Positions 63,524-64,000 of a DNA stretch of 64,000 nucleotides are shown here, one piece after another. Below the pieces are notes generated by a model. That model saw only the letters and a list, made by a program, of their open reading frames with translations. It had not been told where the DNA came from and searched no databases. A program made the translations under genes and the position numbers. Each line of letters begins with the position of its first letter. Position 1 is the first letter of the stretch. Source of the stretch: Clostridia bacterium (GTDB lineage: Bacteria; Bacillota; Clostridia; Oscillospirales; Butyricicoccaceae); contig JAFXDF010000026.1 of NCBI GenBank assembly GCA_017521295.1, positions 1 through 64,000 on the forward strand, written 5' to 3'.

Positions 63524-64000
63524 ATGGCCAACACCACCATCAATCCCACCCGGATGGAGCTGACCCGGCTGAAAGGCCGTCTGCGCACCGCCTCCCGGGG
63601 ACACAAGCTGCTGAAGGATAAGCGGGACGAGCTGATGAAGCAGTTTCTGGAGATCGTCCGCCGCAACAAGGAGCTTCGGAAGCGGGTGGAGCGGGGTCTG
63701 GAGCAGGCCAACGGGGCCTTTACCATCGCTGCCGCCGTCATGAGCCCCGAAATGCTGGAGCAGTCCCTGCTCTATCCCAAGCAGAGCGTGGAGCTGGAGG
63801 TGGGCAGCCGCAACATGATGAGCGTCAATGTGCCCACCTACACCTTCCACACCCGCAACGAGGACCCTGCCGACATTTTCCCTTACGGCTTTGCCCAGAC
63901 CTCCGGCGAGCTGGATGCGGCCCTGGAGGCCCTGTCCAGTGTGTTCCGGGATATGCTGGAGCTGGCTGAGGTGGAAAAAACCATGCAGCTGCTGGCCCAG
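63524..64000 (+). CDS. ntpD: V-type ATP synthase subunit D (3' end outside window)
   Basis: The first 159 codons of the coiled-coil central shaft subunit: PTRMELTRLKGRLRTASRGHKLLKDKRDELM is the diagnostic opening, and YTFHTRNEDPADIFPYGFAQTSGELDAAL follows. The gene starts with GAGGTG before the ATG, 11 bp after subunit B, and continues past the right edge. Confidence 0.95.
   Translation, partial: MANTTINPTRMELTRLKGRLRTASRGHKLLKDKRDELMKQFLEIVRRNKELRKRVERGLEQANGAFTIAAAVMSPEMLEQSLLYPKQSVELEVGSRNMMSVNVPTYTFHTRNEDPADIFPYGFAQTSGELDAALEALSSVFRDMLELAEVEKTMQLLAQ

Overview
The window reads as chromosomal DNA from a GC-rich member of the Bacillota, class Clostridia, most likely an Oscillospirales/Ruminococcaceae gut anaerobe of the Faecalibacterium-Gemmiger-Subdoligranulum kind. 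The pointers are a clostridial-type Rnf cluster, a V-type rather than F-type ATPase, rubrerythrin with a Fur-family regulator, an EFR1-type flavodoxin-ferredoxin protein, AGGAGG ribosome-binding sites and dense sigma70 promoters. The genus is inference. There is no phage, transposase, integrase or CRISPR array; the DNA looks like core genome with a few small accessory patches.

Layout. 1-3.6 kb: end of a response regulator, then a divergent VTC / DUF4956 / CotH operon. 3.6-11.4 kb (minus): a respiratory operon of repeat lipoprotein, apbE, rnfC, D, G, E, A, NusG-II protein and Gx transporter, read from one strong promoter; no rnfB is present. 11.7-14.6 kb: ECF sigma factor with its membrane partner, and a kinase-acetyltransferase fusion. 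14.7-22.8 kb (minus): a complete histidine operon hisZG-D-C-B-H-A-F-IE and a PHP histidinol-phosphatase, with HisZ and HisG fused in one chain. 22.9-30.1 kb: membrane proteins, an SPFH/YbjQ/ribbon-helix-helix operon, a second sigma/anti-sigma-like pair, and a membrane-tethered XRE regulator divergent from a DUF2974 hydrolase. 30.1-30.4 kb: tRNA-Leu(CAA) with a partial copy of its 3' end nearby. 30.5-38.0 kb: two amidohydrolases, EFR1 protein, alanyl-tRNA editing protein, MerR regulator and M18 aminopeptidase. 38.2-42.0 kb: Fur-rubrerythrin operon, two very small genes, and the ylxM-ffh-rpsP-khpA operon (minus). 42.1-46.0 kb: PadR operon and two CobW-type GTPases, one with a long His/Cys repeat. 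46.1-53.6 kb: amino acid permease, DUF917 and AroM proteins, parvulin foldase, XRE/MATE divergent pair and hibernation factor. 53.7-55.5 kb: a small accessory patch with a structured intergenic block, an FRG-domain protein and a broken ABC transporter gene. 55.6-64 kb: V-type ATPase operon (H/G-like, I, K, E, C, F, A, B, D...), running off the window.

How it fits together. Rnf and the V-ATPase are the two bioenergetic machines here. The V-ATPase ring subunit carries the residues that bind Na+ in Enterococcus NtpK, so a sodium circuit between Rnf and the ATPase is a reasonable inference. The Rnf operon is the most unusual region: RnfG has two FMN-binding domains, and the lipoprotein ahead of apbE is a two-repeat protein whose Ala-Gly-Cys-Ser motif resembles the first, non-standard flavinylation site of RnfG. 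A second theme is regulation by small self-contained circuits: at least eight clean inverted repeats sit on or between promoters next to regulators of the XRE, Fur, PadR, MerR and ribbon-helix-helix families.
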